Source: Lewinellaceae bacterium
GTDB lineage: Bacteria > Bacteroidota > Bacteroidia > Chitinophagales > Saprospiraceae
DNA length: 64,000 bases
Direction of reading: 5' to 3'
NCBI GenBank assembly: GCA_016716135.1
Contig: JADJWX010000013.1
Location: forward strand, 124,001-188,000
Shown: one piece after another, positions 27,391 to 42,300 of the stretch
Layout of the letters: each line of letters begins with the position of its first letter
Position numbering within the stretch: the stretch's first letter is position 1
Made by a program: the position numbers and the translations under genes
The notes under the pieces: generated by a model
The model's input: only the letters and a program-made list of their open reading frames with translations
Database searches by the model: none
Told to the model about the DNA's origin: nothing

Positions 27391-30300
27391 AGTGTTGTGC
27401 CAGGATGCCACCAACTTCGCCCCACCAGCGGGATGTGCACCAAGCCCCTGTCCGGGTGGCGCAGGTACCATCGGCGGCCGCGCGTTTATCGACTATAACC
27501 AGGACGGCATTCACCAGGCCGGCGAAACCAACGGACAAGCGGATGTACTGGTACGTTTGTACGAATGCAACGCCTCCGGCGCCAGCGTATTCGTTTCCAA
27601 CACGACGACCGACATCAACGGCGATTATTTTTTTACAGGACTTACCGACGGCCAAAAATACCGCCTGGAATTTGAGCTGACGCCCACCTTGCTGGCTGCA
27701 GGCCTGCGCATGGGCAACAACGGCGCCGACAGCCGCACTTCCGTGCAGTTTTACACGGCGCCCACCTGCGATGTGGAATTCGGCGTATTTCCACCGGCTG
27801 ATTTTTGCGATGAAAACCCACTTGTGATCGTGCCTTGTTATTCGCGCGGTAACCCGCTGGTGGCCGGCTCTGCCGCCGGCGACCCGGCCCTGGTCGGCTT
27901 TCAGTACAATGCTACCGGCAACGGCGCCAAAACCGTTTATGCCATCCAAAGCCAGGTAGGCTCCCTCTGGGGCGAAGCTTATGACAAAGACCGCAAGCGC
28001 ATGTATACCAGTTCCTTTCTGCGTCGCCATGCCGGTCTCGGGCCGCATGGCTTGTATGGCCTTTATGTAACCGATATGACCCTGTCACCTGCCGCTTCGA
28101 CCAGTTTGTTCCTGGATTTGAGCACGGTCGGCGTCAATTTGGGTACGGTTTCCGACAACCCCGGTCGCGGTTTGGTTGGGGATAAAACGACCCCGAACGT
28201 AGACCCTGAAGCTTTCACCAAACTGGGCAAAGTCGGCATCGGCGACATCGATATTTCCGACGACGGCAGCACCTTGTATTTTGTAAACCTGTTTTCAGGG
28301 AAATTGCAAAGCCTGAATATCGACAACGACGGCAACCCGGCAACCCCGTATGTGCATACCGCCGCCGACGTGAATGAATATGACATCACGGCAGGCATCA
28401 GCTGCACCGGTGGTAATTTCCGGCCCTTTGCCTTGAAATTTTATAAAGGAAAAGTGTACATCGGCGCTGTCTGTGACGCTCAGATTTCGCAAAACAAATC
28501 CGACCTCCGCGCCTATGTTTTGGAATTTACGCCGGGAGCAAACACCACTACGGTACTGTTCGACTTTCCGCTGACCTACCCCAAAGGCTCTCCATTTAGT
28601 AGCGTCAACGACCGGCCGGGTTGGTACCCCTGGACCGACACCTGGTCCGACATCACCGCACTCAATGGAGGAAACAATAATATCGCCTACCCGACGCCAA
28701 TGTTCTGCGATATCGAATTCGATATCGACGGTTCCATGGTGCTTGGCTTTGGCGACCGTACCGCTTATCAGCTCGGCTTCGACGACTATGCGCCCACAGG
28801 CCCCGGTACGCTGTACCGCGGTTTTGCCGGCGGCGACGTGCTCCGTGTTTTCACTAAAAATGGCAGCTATGTCCTGGAAAATAACGGCCAGGCAGGCACC
28901 ACTGCGGGTTTTGGCGCGAACAACAACCAGGGCCCGGGCTTCGGTGAATTTTACAACGACATTTGGCAGAACGGCGGCCACAGCGAGATCATGCTCGGTG
29001 GCCTGGCCTTGCGCCCGGGTTCCGGCCAGGTGATGGCGGTGATGATGGACCCCATGTTGCTCAATCCGCCTATCTGGTCAAACGGGGTGCGTACCCTGAG
29101 CAACCTGACCGGTGGCTATGTGAATGGTTTCGTTGTTTTCCAGTACTCTACCGACCCCGGTACGGGTACCTTCGGTAAAGCGGCCGGCCTGGGCGACATC
29201 GAGCTCATCTGCGCCATTCCGACCAACATTCAGATCGGTAACCGCGTCTGGAAAGACGACAACCAAAACGGCATCCAGGAACCCTGCGAAGACCCGATCG
29301 CCAATGTCAAAGTCGAATTATACGACGCCGACGGCGACCTGGTCGGGGTAACCACCACCAATGCCAACGGCGAGTACTATTTTGACCAAACCAATGTCGA
29401 TACCATCGCGCCGTATGGCACCGGTGGTTTTACCGGCATGTCGGCAACAACGAAATATTTTGTTGTCGTGGGTAAAAACATGACTCAGTTCAATACGGCC
29501 TCCAATGAATTGAAAATTGGAAGCACGTATTATAAACTGTCCTTGCCGCCAAATGTCGGTCAGGCGCCCGATTTCGATATCAACGACTCGGACGGCAACT
29601 ACCTCGCCGGCCTCACCGGCAGTCTTGCTTCGCTAAATGGCTACCCGGGTGTGATGATCACCTCGCCGGGCTTTGGCGATGTCAACCATACCTACGATTT
29701 CGCCTTCTTCCAAATGGTCGATTGCGGCGACTTGCCCGACGACGACCAGGCCGGCGCCTACCCGACCAACAACACCAACGGCGCGGGTGAAGGTGTTGGG
29801 GCTTGCCACGTAATCACCAGTGCCCTTAAAATGGGCGCGCTGGTCGATGCTGAACCTCAGGGTATTCCCTCCACCAATGCCGACGGTGACGACACCGGCG
29901 CTTCCGACGACGAAGACGGCGTCAGCCTGCCGGCATTCCTGCCCGGACAGCTTGCCAATATCACGGTTTCGGTGATGAACACGACCGGAAGCACCGCCAA
30001 ATTGACCGGCTTTTTCGACTGGAATACGGACGGCGATTTTGCCGATGCCGGTGAAATGGCTTCCGTCAATGTGCCCGACGGCACGAATGGCAACGTGATC
30101 CTCTCCGTTTCAGTACCCGCAAATGCAGTGGTCAACCAACTGCTTGGCATGCGTTTCCGCCTGAGTACCGACGCGGCGGCATCCATGATCCCCGTCGGCC
30201 TTGCGCCCAACGGCGAGGTGGAAGATTACCTGGCCAAAGTGGTTTCCTTCGACTGGGGCGATCTGCCCGACACCGGCCCCGGTACCGGCATGGGCAATTA

Positions 30301-33300
30301 CCAGGTGACGGCTGCCGATAACGGCCCGAACCACCAGGTAGTGGACAACCTGAAAATCGGCGCCAGCGTGGACAACGAAGCCGACGGCCAGCCCAACGGC
30401 ACAGCCACCGGCGACGGCGCCGACGAAAACGGCATCGCGGCTTTCCCGCAATTCAGCCTGGGCCAGTTTGCCGTGGTAGACGTGACGGTAATGAACATGA
30501 CCGGCCAGGCCGCCATCCTGTATGGCTTTTTTGATTGGAATAAAGACGGCGACTTCGACGATGCCAATGAACAAACCAGCGTCGCCGTGCCCAATGGCTA
30601 CAACGGCGTCTTGCAACTCAACCCCTACGTGCCCATGGGCGCCGTAGTGAATATGCCGCTCGGCGCGCGTTTCCGCCTCAGCACGGATATCGCCGCCGCC
30701 GCTGCGCCGGTTGGCCCGGCCCCCGACGGCGAGGTGGAAGATTACCTGATCACGGTGATCGCCCTCGACTATGGCGATTTGCCCGACGGTGACAACCCCG
30801 GCTCGTACCCGACCAATTCCACCGACGGCGGTGAAGGCGCAGGCCCCTGCCACGTGATTGTGGACGGTTTGAAAATCGGCGACAGCGTAGACGGCGACCC
30901 TGACGGGCAACCTAACGCAACCGCCGCCGGCGACGACACCAACGGCATCGACGACGACAACGGCATCGCTGCCTTCCCGATGTTTATCGCCGGCCAGAAT
31001 GCCACGGTCGGTGTGAACGTGATGAACACCATTGGCAGCACCGCCATTCTATACGGTTTTATCGACTGGAATAAAGACGGCGATTTTCTGGATGCCAATG
31101 AAACCGTAACCACACCGGTGGTTAATAACACCATGGGCGTGGTCAACCTGAATTTCTCCGTACCAGCCAATGCCGTGTTAAACATGGACCTCGGCGCGCG
31201 TTTCCGCATCAGCACGGCGGGTAACCTCACAGCTACCGGACCCAGCTGCGCGCCCAACGGCGAAGTGGAAGATTACCTGATCCGGGTAATGGCTTTCGAC
31301 TACGGCGACCTGCCCGACACCGGCCCGGGAACCGGCACCGGCAACTACCAGACACTCGTGTCCGACAATGGCCCGAGCCATAAAATTGTTGCCGGCCTGA
31401 AAATGGGCGCTTCGGTCGACGATGAAACCAACGGCCAGCCCAACCCGACAGCCACCGGCGACGGCGCCGACGAAAACGGCGTGGCTGCCTTCCCGCAGTT
31501 TGCCGCAGGCCAACCCGCCGTTATCCAGGTCAATGTGATGAACATGACCGGCGACCAGGCCGTACTCTACGGCTTTTTCGACTGGAACAAAGACGGTGAT
31601 TTTGACGATCCGAATGAAATTACCAGCTTCACCGTACCCGACGGTACCAACGGCAACGTGCCGCTGAACGTGAACGTGCCCGGCGATGTCGTGGTCAACA
31701 TGCCGCTCGGCGCACGCCTGCGCCTGAGCACCGATCCGGTAGCGCCAAGTTCGCCCGAAGGCCCGGCGCCCGATGGTGAAGTGGAAGACTACCTGGTAAC
31801 CGTGGTCGCGATCGACTACGGCGACCTGGCCGATAACAACGCACCGGGTTCGTACCCGACCGACGCCACCAACGGCGGCGGCGAAGGCGTTGGCCCCAGC
31901 CACGTGATCAACCCGAACCTGAAACTCGGCGCTTCCGTGGACGGCGAACCGGCCGGCCAACCCAGCATCGATGCCAATGGCGATGATAACAATAAAACAC
32001 CCGACGATGAAGACGGGGTGACCATCCCGATGTTCGTCCTGAATACCCCCGCCGACGTTTCCATCAGCTTTATGAACATGACCGGCGGCAACGCCAAACT
32101 GACCCTGTTCATCGACTGGAACGGCAACGGCAACTTCACCGATCCCGGTGAAATGTATTCCACAACCGTAGCCAATCTGGCTGCAAACCATGTGTTCAAC
32201 GTGACGCCGCCTCCAGGCTCGGTACTCAATACCGACATCGGCGTGCGTGTGCGCCTGAGCACCGACGTGGCTGCTTCCATGAGCCCGACCGGCCCTGCGC
32301 CCGACGGAGAAGTGGAAGACTACGAAGCCCAGGTGATGGCTTTCGACTTTGGTGACCTCGCCGACAACGATGCCTTGGGCTCCTACCCAACCAATACCTT
32401 GGATGGTGGCGGCGAAGGCGTTGGCCCGAGCCACAAAATCATTGCCGGCCTGAAAATGGGCGGCACTATCGACTCTGAAACCGACGGCCAGCCCAATGCC
32501 AACGCCACCGGCGACGGCGCCGATGAAGACGGCATTGTTTCCTTCCCGCTGTTTGCCGCAGGCCAACCGGCTGTGGTCGATGTGTATGTGATGAACATGA
32601 CCGGCGATCAGGCTGTGCTTTACGGCTTTTTTGACTGGAACAAAGACGGCGATTTTGACGATGCCAACGAATCAACCAAGCTTACGGTGCCCGACGGCAC
32701 CAACAACTTCGTGCCGCTGAACGTCAACGTGCCGGCCGATGTGGTGGTGAATATGCCGCTCGGCGCGCGTTTCCGCCTCAGCACCGACCCGGTAGCGCCC
32801 AGCACGGCCGAAGGCCCGGCGCCCGACGGTGAGGTGGAAGACTACCAGATCGTGGTGGTTGCCATCGACTACGGCGACTTGCCCGATAACGACCAGCCGG
32901 GTTCTTATCCGACAAACACAACCGACGGCGGCGAAGGCCCCGGCGCAGGCCACGTGGTAGTGCCCGGGATCAAAATTGGAAACCGCGTAGACGGCGAGCC
33001 CAACGGCCAGCCCAGCGCTACTGCCAACGGCGACGATGCCAACGGCACACCCGATGATGAAGACGGCGTGGTATTGCCCATGCTCATCGAAGGTGCCCTG
33101 GTAAATGTGCCGGTGAGCGTGATGAACATGCGCGATCTGGATGCCAAACTGACGATTTTCATTGACTGGAATGGCAACGGTTCGTTCGAACCCGGTGAAA
33201 TGTATTTCACCACCGTATCCTCCGGCACCAACGGCATTGTAAACGTGCCGGTACAGGTGCCTGTAGGCCCGCAACTGAACACCGACCTCGGCATTCGCGT

Positions 33301-36300
33301 GCGCCTGAGCACCGACGCTCAGGCCTCCATGTCGCCCACCGGCCTCGCGCCCGACGGCGAAGTGGAAGACTACTTCGGCCAGGTAATGGCCTTCGACTGG
33401 GGTGATCTGCCCGACCTGAACAATGGCATCGGCTATGCCACCAACTCGAACAACAACGGCGAAGGCTTCGGCCCAAGCCACAAGATCGTTGACGGTTTGA
33501 AACTTGGCGCCAGCGTAGACGGCGAACTCGACGGCCAGGCCAGCGCCAATGCCGACGGCGACGATACCAATGCCGACGACGAAAACGGCATTGCAGCGTT
33601 CCCGACCTTCCTGGCCGGCGAAGCCACCACGATCAATGTCAACGTCATGAACATGACCGGCGATCAGGCCGTGCTCTTCGGCTTTATCGACTGGAACAAA
33701 GACGGCGATTTTGAAGATCCGAATGAAAAAGTAAGCGTAAACGTACCCGACGGTACCAACGGCGTCATGCCGCTGAACGTTACCGTGCCGGAAAATGCTG
33801 TGCGCAACATGCCGCTCGGCGCGCGTTTCCGCCTGAGCACCGACGACGTGGCCGCCGGCACGCCGGAAGGCCCTGCGCCCGACGGTGAGGTGGAGGACTA
33901 CCTCGTGGAAGTGGTTGCTTACGACTACGGCGACTTGCCGGATGATGCTCCGGGTACCGGTCCGGGCAACTACGAAACCACCCCCGGCGACAACGGCCCC
34001 AGCCACAAAGTGGTAGACGGCCTGAAACTCGGTGACAATGTCGATTTTGAACCGGCCGGACAGCCTGCGGCCAATGCCGACGGCGACGACCTCGCTGGCG
34101 CCGACGATGAAAACGGCGTGCAACTGCCTATGTTTGAAGTAAATGTTCCGGCCGATATTTCGGTGACGTACATGAACATGACCGGCGGTGATGCCAAACT
34201 GACGATTTTCATCGACTGGAACGGCGACGGTGATTTCAACGACCCCGGTGAAATGTACGCCACCACAGTTGGCAACAACACCAACAATACGACCATCAGT
34301 GTCACCCCGCCTGCAGGTGCTGTTTTGAACCAAAACATCGGCATCCGCACGCGCCTGAGCACCGACGCGCAGGCTTCCATGAGCCCGACCGGCCCCGCGC
34401 CCGACGGCGAAGTGGAAGACCAGCTCGCACAGGTGATGGCTTTCGATTACGGCGACCTTGCCGACGATGATGCCGGTGGCGCGTATCCGACCAACGATAC
34501 GGACGGCGGCGAAGGCGTTGGCGCAAGCCATAAAATTGTGGACGGCCTGAAACTCGGCGCTTCCGTAGATCCGGAAACCGACGGCCAACCCAGCGGCACA
34601 GCCAACGGCGACGATTCCAATGGCGTCGACGACGAAAACGGCGTGACATTCCCGACCCTGTTTGCCGGCCAACCGGCCGACCTGACGGTGACGGTGATGA
34701 ACATGACCGGCGCGCCCGCCGAACTGTTTACCTACATCGACTGGAACAAAGACGGCGACCTGGACGACCCGGGCGAAGTGACCCAAACCTCCATCCTGAA
34801 TGGCACAAACGGTCCGGTTCAGGTGACGGTGAACGTACCTTCCACGGCAGTGATCAACATGCCGCTGGGCGCCCGTTTCCGTCTGACCAACGACCCGGCT
34901 TTCAACGGCGAACCCACCGGCCCAGCCGGCCCGGGTGAAGTGGAAGACTACTACGTACAGGTGGTAGGCGTTGATTACGGAGATCTTGCCGACAACGATG
35001 CCCCGGGTTCGTACCCGACCAATACCACCGACGGCGGCGAAGGCGTGGGCCCGAGCCACATCATTGTGGACGGCCTGAAAATCGGCCCGAGCGTGGATGC
35101 CGAAGGTAACGGCCAGTCCAGCACCGGCGCCAATGGCGACGATCTTGCCGACAGCGACGACGAAAACGGTATTGCCGCCTTCCCGCAGTTTACCGCCGGT
35201 GAAAATGCCACCGTAACGGTGAACGTGATGAACATGACGGAAGGCCCGGCCAAGTTGACCGGCTTTATCGACTGGAACGGCGACGGCGACTTTGACGATG
35301 CCGGTGAAATGACTTCCGTTGCAGTGCCCGATGGCACCAACGGCAACGTAGACCTGACCTTCGCAGTACCGGTGAATTCCGAACTGAACGAAGACCTGGG
35401 CGCCCGTTTCCGCCTGAGCACCGACGCACAGGCTTCCATGAGCCCGACCGGCCCTGCGCCCGACGGTGAAGTGGAAGACTACAATGTGCAGGTGACCTGC
35501 CCGGCGATCGTGAGCGTGAGCGCTTCCACACCGGAAGTTTGCCCGGATTACGAATTTGACGTGACGGTTACCCATACGCCCAGCCTCGGCAACCTCGGCA
35601 TTTACTACAGCACTAACGGCGCGCTCACAGCCGCCGAACTGTACGATTTTGCCAACCACGGCGCCAATGGCATCCTGCCTTTGGAGGATTTTGTGGTGAC
35701 GGGCGACAACCCGACCGAGATTTACAACCAGACCATTCCGGCCTTCGGCAACTTTACGATTTACGCGATCCTGGCCGACGGAAATCCGTTTATCAGCGAT
35801 CCGAATTGTTTGCCCATGGCGTCCACACCGATTACGGTGGTGGACGATAACCCGCCGGCAATCACTTGCCCGACCGATGCTACTGTCGAACTCGACGGCA
35901 CGATCACGGGCGGTTTGCTGAACGGACAGCCCGACCTGGCTATTGTTTCCAGCGGCCCCTGCGGCGTAACGCTGGATTACACGCAGCCGGTTGGCACCGA
36001 CGATTGCCCGAACCCGTTGACCCAGCTGGTTGCCGGTTTTGGCGCAGCGCCGAATTATTACGAATACAACGGCACCTACACCTCCGTTTGGCAGGTGACG
36101 GATAATGCCGGCCATACGGCCAGCTGCTCGTTCACCGTGGTGATCGAAGACCCGATCCCGCCGGTGATCACGTGCCCGGACGACCTGACGATCAACACCG
36201 ATCCGGGTGAATGCGACGCGGCAGTGACCTATGCCCACCCGCTGGGCGGCGACAACTGCCCGGGCTTTACCTTCAACCTCGTGCAGGGCCCGCAGTCGGG

Positions 36301-39300
36301 CGACGAGTTCCCGCTCGGTGAAACCACGGTGGAATACCAGATCACCGACGATATGGGCAACACTACAACCTGTTCGTTTACGGTGACGGTGGAAGACAAG
36401 GAAAAACCCGAGATCAGCTGTCCGGACGATGTGACGGTTTACACCAGTTCCGACGGACTGGGTGATTGCGCCGGCCTGGTGCCGAACTTTATTCCGGGAA
36501 CTAGTTCTTCGGATAACTGCACCAGCCCGTTGAGCAATTTTGTGCAAAGCCCGGCTGCCGGCACCTCGGTGAACGGCGCGCACGGCCAGCAATTTGACGT
36601 GGTGATCACAGTAACCGACGCTGCCGGAAATGCCAATTCCTGCGAACTGGAAATTACCCTTGTTGACGACGAGGCGCCGACACTTACGCCCCCGTCTACT
36701 CCGGTGAATGTTGCCTGCGCACAGGACGTTCCGGCTATTCCGGTGCTGACGCCGGCAGACAACTGCGGCATTGGTCCGGACAACCTGGATATTGATTTTT
36801 CAGAAACAATCACCCCCGGCACTTGCCACGACCAGTTCACGCTGACGCGTACCTGGATTGTGACCGACAAGGCCGGAAATACGACCTCGCAGGTTCAGGT
36901 AATCAACGTGAATGATACCGCTGCGCCTGTCTGGAACCAACCTGCCCCGGCTTCGCCATTGACATACCAGTGCGCGGAAGATGTGCCGGCAGTGCCTTTG
37001 CAAACGGCAAATGACAACTGTGGCAAGCCGATTTATGTGGATTTCAACGAAATCCTGACGCCCGGCACCTGCCACGATCAGTTTACGATTACGCGCACCT
37101 GGACGGCGATGGACGATTGTGGAAACGCAACGACACGTGTTCAGGTGATTAATGTGAACGATACCACAAATCCGTTCTGGATCACTCCGGCGCCGCAAGC
37201 CGAGGTAGCCGTGAATTGCGCCGATGATGTGCCGCTGCCTTCCATTCAGCTCGCGCTGGATAACTGCAGGAAGCCTGTCGATCTGGAATACACCGAGGTG
37301 CTGATTCCCGGCGACTGCCATGATCAGTTTTCCATTTTCCGGACATGGACGGCCGCCGACGACTGCGGTAACGTTGTTATCCGTACCCAGCTTGTTGTGG
37401 TGGAAGATGCCATCAAGCCGGTGTGGAATCAATTGGCGCCGGAACCTGTCGTCAACGTGGAATGTGCCGAAGATGTGCCGCCTGCCCCGGTGCAAACAGC
37501 CTGGGATAATTGCGGCGTACCCATCGATGTCGAACTGGTTGAACTGGAGTTGCCGGGTACATGCCCCAACCAGCTTCAGATTACCCGTACCTGGACGGCC
37601 GAAGATGCCTGCGGCAACAGTGTTTCCCGCCAGCAGGTGATCAACGTGAACGATACCCAGGCGCCGGAATGGCTTCAGCCTGAACCGGAATCGCCGGTGA
37701 ATCTTGCTTGTCAGGAAGATATCCCGCCGGTACCAGTGCAGACGGTTACCGACAACTGCGACGTGCCGGTGTTTGTGGAATTCAGTGAAGTGCTTACTCC
37801 GGGCGGTTGTTTGAACAGCTTCAGCCTGACGCGCACCTGGTTTGCGCAGGATGACTGCGGCAACAGCACGTCGCGCCAGCAGGTGATTAACGTCAACGAC
37901 GATAGCGCACCGGGGTTCGTCGGCTTGCCCGCCGAGGCAACGGTAGCCGTGGAATGTTCGGAGGACGTTCCGGCTGTACCGGCCGTTACAGCAACGGACA
38001 ATTGCGATGCGCCGGTCGATGTTGAATTTACAGAAGTTGAAATCCCGGGCACCTGCCCGAACCAGTACCAGGTCGTACGTACCTGGACGGCGGAAGATGC
38101 TTGTGGTAACACCGACATTTTTGTGCAAACCATAACTATTTCCGACACGAAAGCGCCTTCCTGGAACGAGGCTGCGCCGCAACCGCTGGTGCGTGTTTCC
38201 TGCTCGGAAGATGTGCCGCCAATCCCGGCGCAAACGGCTTCGGATAATTGCAATGCACCGGTTGATCTGGAGTTTAACGAAAGCATCGCACCGGGTACTT
38301 GTGCCAATCAGTTTAGCCTGACACGCACCTGGACCGCTGAAGACGATTGCGGGAATATTACCACCCGGGTGCAGGTTATTCAGGTAAACGACGGGGAAAA
38401 ACCGGTTTTGCACGGTTTGCCCGCCGAAGCCCTGGTGCAGGTGGAATGTGCCGATGCCGTTCCGGATGTTCCGGTGGTAACCGCTACGGATAACTGTGCC
38501 GAACCGATTGCCCCCGACTTCACGGAAGTGGAAGAACCGGGCGCTTGCCCGAACCAGTACACGATCATCCGCACCTGGACGGCAGAAGATGACTGTGGTA
38601 ATTCCACCTATTTTGTTCAAACAATTATTGTAAACGACACCGAAGCACCGGTGTTGGGCGTAACGCCGCTGGATTTGAACCTGGATTGCATTGAAGACGT
38701 GCCGGCTGCGCCCGCTCAATGGGCGACGGACAATTGCGGGGTGGTCTTTATTGATTTCTCCGAGTCGGCCGACCCGGGTCCGGTAAGTTGCCCGAACAGT
38801 ACGGTCATCACCCGGATGTGGATCGCCTCCGACCTTTGCGGCAACACGACGTCCTGGTGGCAAACCATTACCGTGCAGGACAATGAGCCGCCGGTGTTGG
38901 CAGTCACTCCGATTGATTTCACCGTCGAATGTTCGGATGAGGTGCCGCTGGCGCCGAGCCAATCGGCTTCGGACAACTGTGGTGTGGTCAATGTAGACTT
39001 TGCCGAGTTTGTTCAGCCTGGTGGCTGCGAAAATCAGTATGTCATCGCCCGTCGTTGGATTGCCACCGACCTTTGCGGCAATGCCGACGAGCATTGGCAA
39101 TTTATTACCGTGCACGACGACGAGGCGCCGGTTCTGCCTACCAAACCGATTGACTTGCAGGTAAATTGTTCCGAAGACGTGCCGCCGGCGCCTGTACAGG
39201 TTGCTACCGATAATTGTGGTATCGTTTTCGTCGATTTTGCCGAGGAAATCCAACCTGGCGGCTGCGAGAATCAATATGTGGTGGTGCGCCGCTGGACTGC

Positions 39301-42300
39301 TACCGACTTGTGCGGCAACACCGCCGAACACTGGCAGCACATTACCGTAAACGATGTCCAGGCCCCCGTCTTGGTGGGGTTGCCTGCCGACGTAGTGGTT
39401 GATGTTGAATGTTCGGAAGATGTGCCGTCCGTACCGGCAGTATTCGCGCTCGATAATTGCGACTCACCGGTAGACCTTGAATTTACAGAGATCGAAATCC
39501 CCGGCACCTGCCCGAACCAGTACAGCATTGTGCGTACCTGGAGCGTAGAAGATGCCTGCGGCAATTCGAAAGTATTTACGCAAACAATCAATGTAAGCGA
39601 TACGGAAGCACCGGTTTTGGCCGGTTTACCGACCGATGCGGTGGTGCACGTGGAATGTTCGGAAGACATGCCTTCTGTTCCTGCGGTTACGGCTACCGAC
39701 AACTGTGATGTGCCGATCGTGGTGGATTTCTCGGAAGTTGAAATCCCCGGTACCTGCGCCAACCAGTACAGCATTACCCGTACGTGGACGGCACAGGATG
39801 ACTGCGGCAACGCGACGAGTTTTGTGCAAACGATCAACGTGAGCGACACGGAAGCCCCCGCCCTGGCGGGGCTGCCGACCGAGGCTGTGGTCAACGTGGA
39901 ATGTTCGGAAGATGTACCTGCGGTTCCTGCGGTTACGGCTACCGACAACTGCGACGTACCGATCGTGGTGGATTTCTCGGAAGTAGAAATTCCCGGTACC
40001 TGCCCGAACCAGTATTCGATTACGCGTACCTGGACGGCGCAGGATGACTGCGGCAACGCCACCAGTTTTGTGCAAACGATCAATGTGAGCGATACGGAGG
40101 CCCCTGTTTTGTCGGGGCTGCCACCTGCAGTGGTAGATGTCGCTTGTTCGGAAGACGTGCCGGCCATGGCCATTGTAACTGCTATAGATAATTGCGATGC
40201 GCCGGTTGATATAGAATTTTCTGAAAAAGAAATCCCGGGCACCTGCCCGAATCAGTACAGCATTACCCGCACCTGGACGGCGGAAGACGACTGCGGCAAC
40301 GCGACCAGTTTTGTGCAAACGATCAACGTGAGCGATACGGAAGCGCCCGTAATGGCGGGGCTGCCAACCGAAGCAGTGGTCAATTTGGAGTGCTCCGAAG
40401 ATGTACCCGCTGTTCCGGTAGTAACGGTTACCGACAACTGTAACCAACTGATTATTCTGGATTTCAATGAAGTAGAAACACCCGGCACTTGTGCCAACCA
40501 GTACAGCATTACCCGTACCTGGACGGCGCAGGATGACTGCGGCAACGCGACGAGTTTTGTGCAAACGATCAACGTGAGCGACACGGAAGCGCCTGTGCTG
40601 AGCGGTCTTCCGACCGAGGCCGTGGTCAACGTGGAATGCTCCGAAGACGTGCCGGCAGTGCCGGCGGTAAGCGCCACGGACAACTGCCAGGCGCCGATCG
40701 TGGTGGATTTCAATGAAGTAGAAACACCGGGCACTTGTGCCAACCAGTACAGCATTACCCGTACCTGGACGGCGCAGGATGATTGCGGCAACGCGACGAG
40801 TTTTGTGCAAACGATCAACGTGAGCGATACGGAAGCGCCCGCCCTGGCGGGGCTGCCGACCGACGCAGTGGTCAACGTGGAATGTTCCGAAGACGTACCG
40901 GCAGTACCGTCGGTTTCGGCTACGGACAACTGCCAGGCGCCGATCGTGGTGGACTTCAGCGAAGTTGAAATACCGGGCACTTGCCCGAACCAGTACACGA
41001 TCACCCGCACCTGGAGTGCACAGGACGACTGTGGCAACGCGACCAGTTTTGTGCAAACGATCAACGTGAGCGACACGGAAGCGCCCGTGCTGAGCGGTCT
41101 TCCGACCGAAGCTGTGGTCAACGTGGAATGTTCCGAAGACGTGCCGGCAGTGCCGGTGGTAAGCGCTACGGACAACTGCCAGGCGCCGATCGCAGTGGAC
41201 TTCAGCGAAGTGGAAATTCCGGGCACCTGCCCCAACCAGTACACGATCACCCGCACCTGGAGTGCACAGGACGACTGTGGCAACGCGACCAGTTTTGTGC
41301 AAACGATCAACGTGAGCGATACCGAAGCCCCCGCCCTGGCGGGGCTGCCGACCGACGCAGTGGTGAACGTGGAATGTTCCGAAGACGTACCGGCTGTACC
41401 GTCGGTTTCGGCTACGGACAACTGTCAGGCGCCGATCGTGGTGGACTTCAGCGAAGTTGAAATACCGGGTACTTGCCCGAACCAATACACGATCACACGG
41501 ACCTGGAGTGTACAGGATGATTGCGGCAACGCGACGAGTTTTGTGCAAACGATCAACGTGAGCGACACGGAAGCGCCCGTGCTGAGCGGTCTTCCGACCG
41601 ACGCAGTGGTCAACGTGGAATGCTCCGAAGACGTACCGGCAGTTCCGGTGGTTTCGGCTACGGACAACTGTCAGGCGCCGATCGTAGTGGATTTCAGTGA
41701 AGTGGAAGCGCCCGGCTCCTGCGCCAACCAGTACGTGATCACGCGTACCTGGAGCGCCCAGGATGACTGCGGTAACGCGGCTTCCTTCGTTCAGACAATC
41801 AATGTAAACGACGACATTGCTCCGTCCATCAGCTGCCCGGCAAATGCTTTTGCACAGTGTACAGTGGATGAGATTCCGGTGTACGACAACCTGGCCGAAT
41901 TCAATACGGCCGGCGGCGCTGCTTCTGATAATTGCGGCCTCGATGCCGGTACGTTCGGATTGTTGAGCCAGACACAAAACGGCAATGTTTACACCCGCAC
42001 TTATGTGATCGCCGATGCCTGTGGCAACAGCGCCACCTGCACTCAGACCATTACCGTGCTGGATACCGAAGCACCGGTGTTTGTAAACTGCCCGGCCAAC
42101 ATCACCGTCGGCAACGACGTGGATAAATGCGGCGCCAACGTGGTCTTTTCCACGCCAATCGCCGAAGACAACTGCGAGGTGGAATCCGTAACCCAAACCG
42201 GAGGTTTGCCGAGTGGCAGCCTGTTCCCGGTAGGTCAAACGCTGATCACTTTCGTTGCTGCCGACCCGACGGGTAATACTGCGGTTTGCCAGTTTACGAT

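Noticed and set aside
32672..36592. 1,306-codon open frame on the minus strand
   Set aside because: It lies antisense to the GEVED array. GC-biased third positions and repeated sequence keep the opposite frame open; its product has no domain pattern.
39599..41809. Possible CRISPR-like regular repeat
   Set aside because: Units are 246 bp and coding in one frame throughout, with no spacer structure; they are protein repeats.
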